Positions 61,489 through 64,000 of a DNA stretch of 64,000 nucleotides are shown piece by piece. Source of the DNA: Synechococcus sp. KORDI-49 (GTDB lineage: Bacteria > Cyanobacteriota > Cyanobacteriia > PCC-6307 > Cyanobiaceae); assembly GCF_000737575.1 (NCBI RefSeq), contig NZ_CP006270.1, forward strand, positions 871,163 to 935,162, written 5' to 3'. Position 1 is the first letter of the stretch, and each line of letters begins with the position of its first letter. The notes under the pieces were generated by a model. That model was not told the origin of the DNA. It did no database searches and saw only the letters and a program-made list of their open reading frames with translations. The translations under genes were made by a program, and so were the position numbers.

Positions 61489-62274
61489 TCAGGGAAGGCC
61501 AAACAACCGGCGGGCGTTCGCCGTGCTCTGGGCCGCCACGACCTCCAGGTCGACGCCTCGCAACTCGGCGACCCGAGCCGCGACAGCCGCCACGAATGCG
61601 GGCTCATTGCGTTTGCCGCGACGGGGCACCGGCGCCAGGAACGGGCAATCGGTTTCCACCAGAAAACGGTCTTCAGGAACCTGGCGGGCACAGTCGTGGG
61701 TCGGAACGGCCTTGGGGAAGGTCACCGTGCCGCTGAAGCTGATATGAAAGCCCAGATCCAGAAACCCATGCATCTCTTCGGGCGTTCCCCCCCAGCAGTG
61801 CATCACCCCGGCAGGGCAGCGCCCCTCGCTCTGGCGGCCTCGCAGTTCCGCCAGCATCGGTTCGGCCGCATCGCGGCAGTGAATGATCACAGGCAGATCC
61901 AGCTCGACCGCCAGATCCAGCTGCGGGCGCAGCACCTTCAGCTGTTCCTCGAGGTTCTTGTCCCGGAACAGATCAAGTCCGAGTTCGCCGATCGCCACCA
62001 CACGATCGTCCTCAAGGGCGGCTCGGCGCAGGGTCGACACCGTGTCGCCGCCCCAGTGCTCGGTATCCAGGGGATGGACACCCACCGAGTAGCGCATCTC
62101 CGGGAAACGATCGGCCAGGGCTCGGATCGCTGGGATTTCAGCCGGCTCGACGCAGGCGTGCAGCAGAGCGCCGACACCGGCTTCACGCCAACGTGCCGCC
62201 ACCTCATCCAGATCCTCATCGAAGTTCCGGAAGACGATGTGGCAGTGACTGTCAATCAGCGTCGGGGAAGACAA
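61489..62274 (-). CDS. tatD: TatD-family metal-dependent hydrolase
   Basis: 261 residues. LIDSHCHIVF carries the HxH metal ligands; IGELGLDLF holds the catalytic Glu, VIIHCRDA and GVMHCWGG the further histidines, and LVETDCPFLAPVPRRGKRNE the last Asp. TatD enzymes are DNases/deacylase-like hydrolases involved in DNA repair and stress response. TTG start at 62274 with 58 bases after rpsT; rpoB follows. Length is typical. Confidence 0.92.
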   Translation of the reverse strand: MSSPTLIDSHCHIVFRNFDEDLDEVAARWREAGVGALLHACVEPAEIPAIRALADRFPEMRYSVGVHPLDTEHWGGDTVSTLRRAALEDDRVVAIGELGLDLFRDKNLEEQLKVLRPQLDLAVELDLPVIIHCRDAAEPMLAELRGRQSEGRCPAGVMHCWGGTPEEMHGFLDLGFHISFSGTVTFPKAVPTHDCARQVPEDRFLVETDCPFLAPVPRRGKRNEPAFVAAVAARVAELRGVDLEVVAAQSTANARRLFGLP

Positions 62275-62332
62275 AGGAGCTGAATCTCGCTTTCAGCTCC
62301 ATTCTGCCGGTCTCCGAAGAGGGTGATGACGC

Positions 62333-64000
<1,668 letters not shown>

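Overview
The window (64 kb, high G+C, almost fully coding) comes from a unicellular picocyanobacterium of the marine Synechococcus/Cyanobium group. The sequence evidence is the split RNA polymerase beta' subunit (rpoC1 + rpoC2), the cyanobacteria-specific nitrogen regulator pipX with its partner pipY, a single-helix high-light-inducible protein (HLIP), ycf35, several cyanobacterial DUF families (DUF1823, DUF1997, DUF3143, DUF3303), and a biotin cluster that carries a BioK-type esterase. I see no tRNA, rRNA, CRISPR array, insertion sequence, integrase or phage gene.

Layout. (1) 1-3.7 kb, plus strand: the end of a deoC-like gene, recO, an MFS carrier and a GT4 glycosyltransferase. (2) 3.7-8.4 kb, minus strand: a compact run der > ecfT > pipX > pipY > sepF > proC, which mixes GTPase/ribosome assembly, nitrogen/PLP homeostasis, cell division and proline synthesis. 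(3) 8.5-15.3 kb: two short L,D-transpeptidase-like proteins, a Dus tRNA-modifying enzyme, a cellulose-synthase-like glycosyltransferase, a cobalamin methyltransferase (cobI), acireductone dioxygenase and small membrane or secreted proteins. (4) 15.3-32.6 kb: a surface-polysaccharide locus. It contains a complete dTDP-L-rhamnose set (rfbA, C, D, B), three very large multidomain glycosyltransferases (two ending in RgpF-type rhamnan modules), a sulfotransferase, a degenerate FkbM-like protein and a KpsE/KpsM/KpsT-type exporter. The KpsT-like subunit has lost nearly all ATPase motifs, and the permease gene is markedly AT-rich compared with its surroundings.

(5) 32.6-39 kb: DUF1997, fumC, a Ski2-like helicase, a 33-residue membrane peptide, DUF3303 and a bile-acid/sodium-symporter-family carrier. 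(6) 39-44 kb, plus strand: translationally coupled biotin operon bioF-bioK-bioC-bioD, a 51-residue membrane peptide, then bioA. (7) 44-51.8 kb: DUF3143, a J-domain membrane protein and rsmG; then on the minus strand an aldo/keto reductase overlapped by a ferredoxin gene, ycf35, DUF2997, a HEAT-repeat protein, a 41-residue peptide, a sodium/solute symporter, rlmN and an HLIP gene. (8) 51.8-62.6 kb, minus strand: rpoC2, rpoC1, rpoB, tatD and rpsT. (9) 62.7 kb to the end: hisD, cut by the window edge.

Most unusual points: the KpsT homologue without Walker A, signature, Walker B or D-loop residues inside an otherwise normal capsule-export gene set; the DeoC homologue with glutamine at the Schiff-base lysine position; four microprotein genes (37511, 42255, 48695, 51646), of which two overlap neighbouring genes in 4-base start/stop overlaps; and competing stem-loops in the sepF leader.
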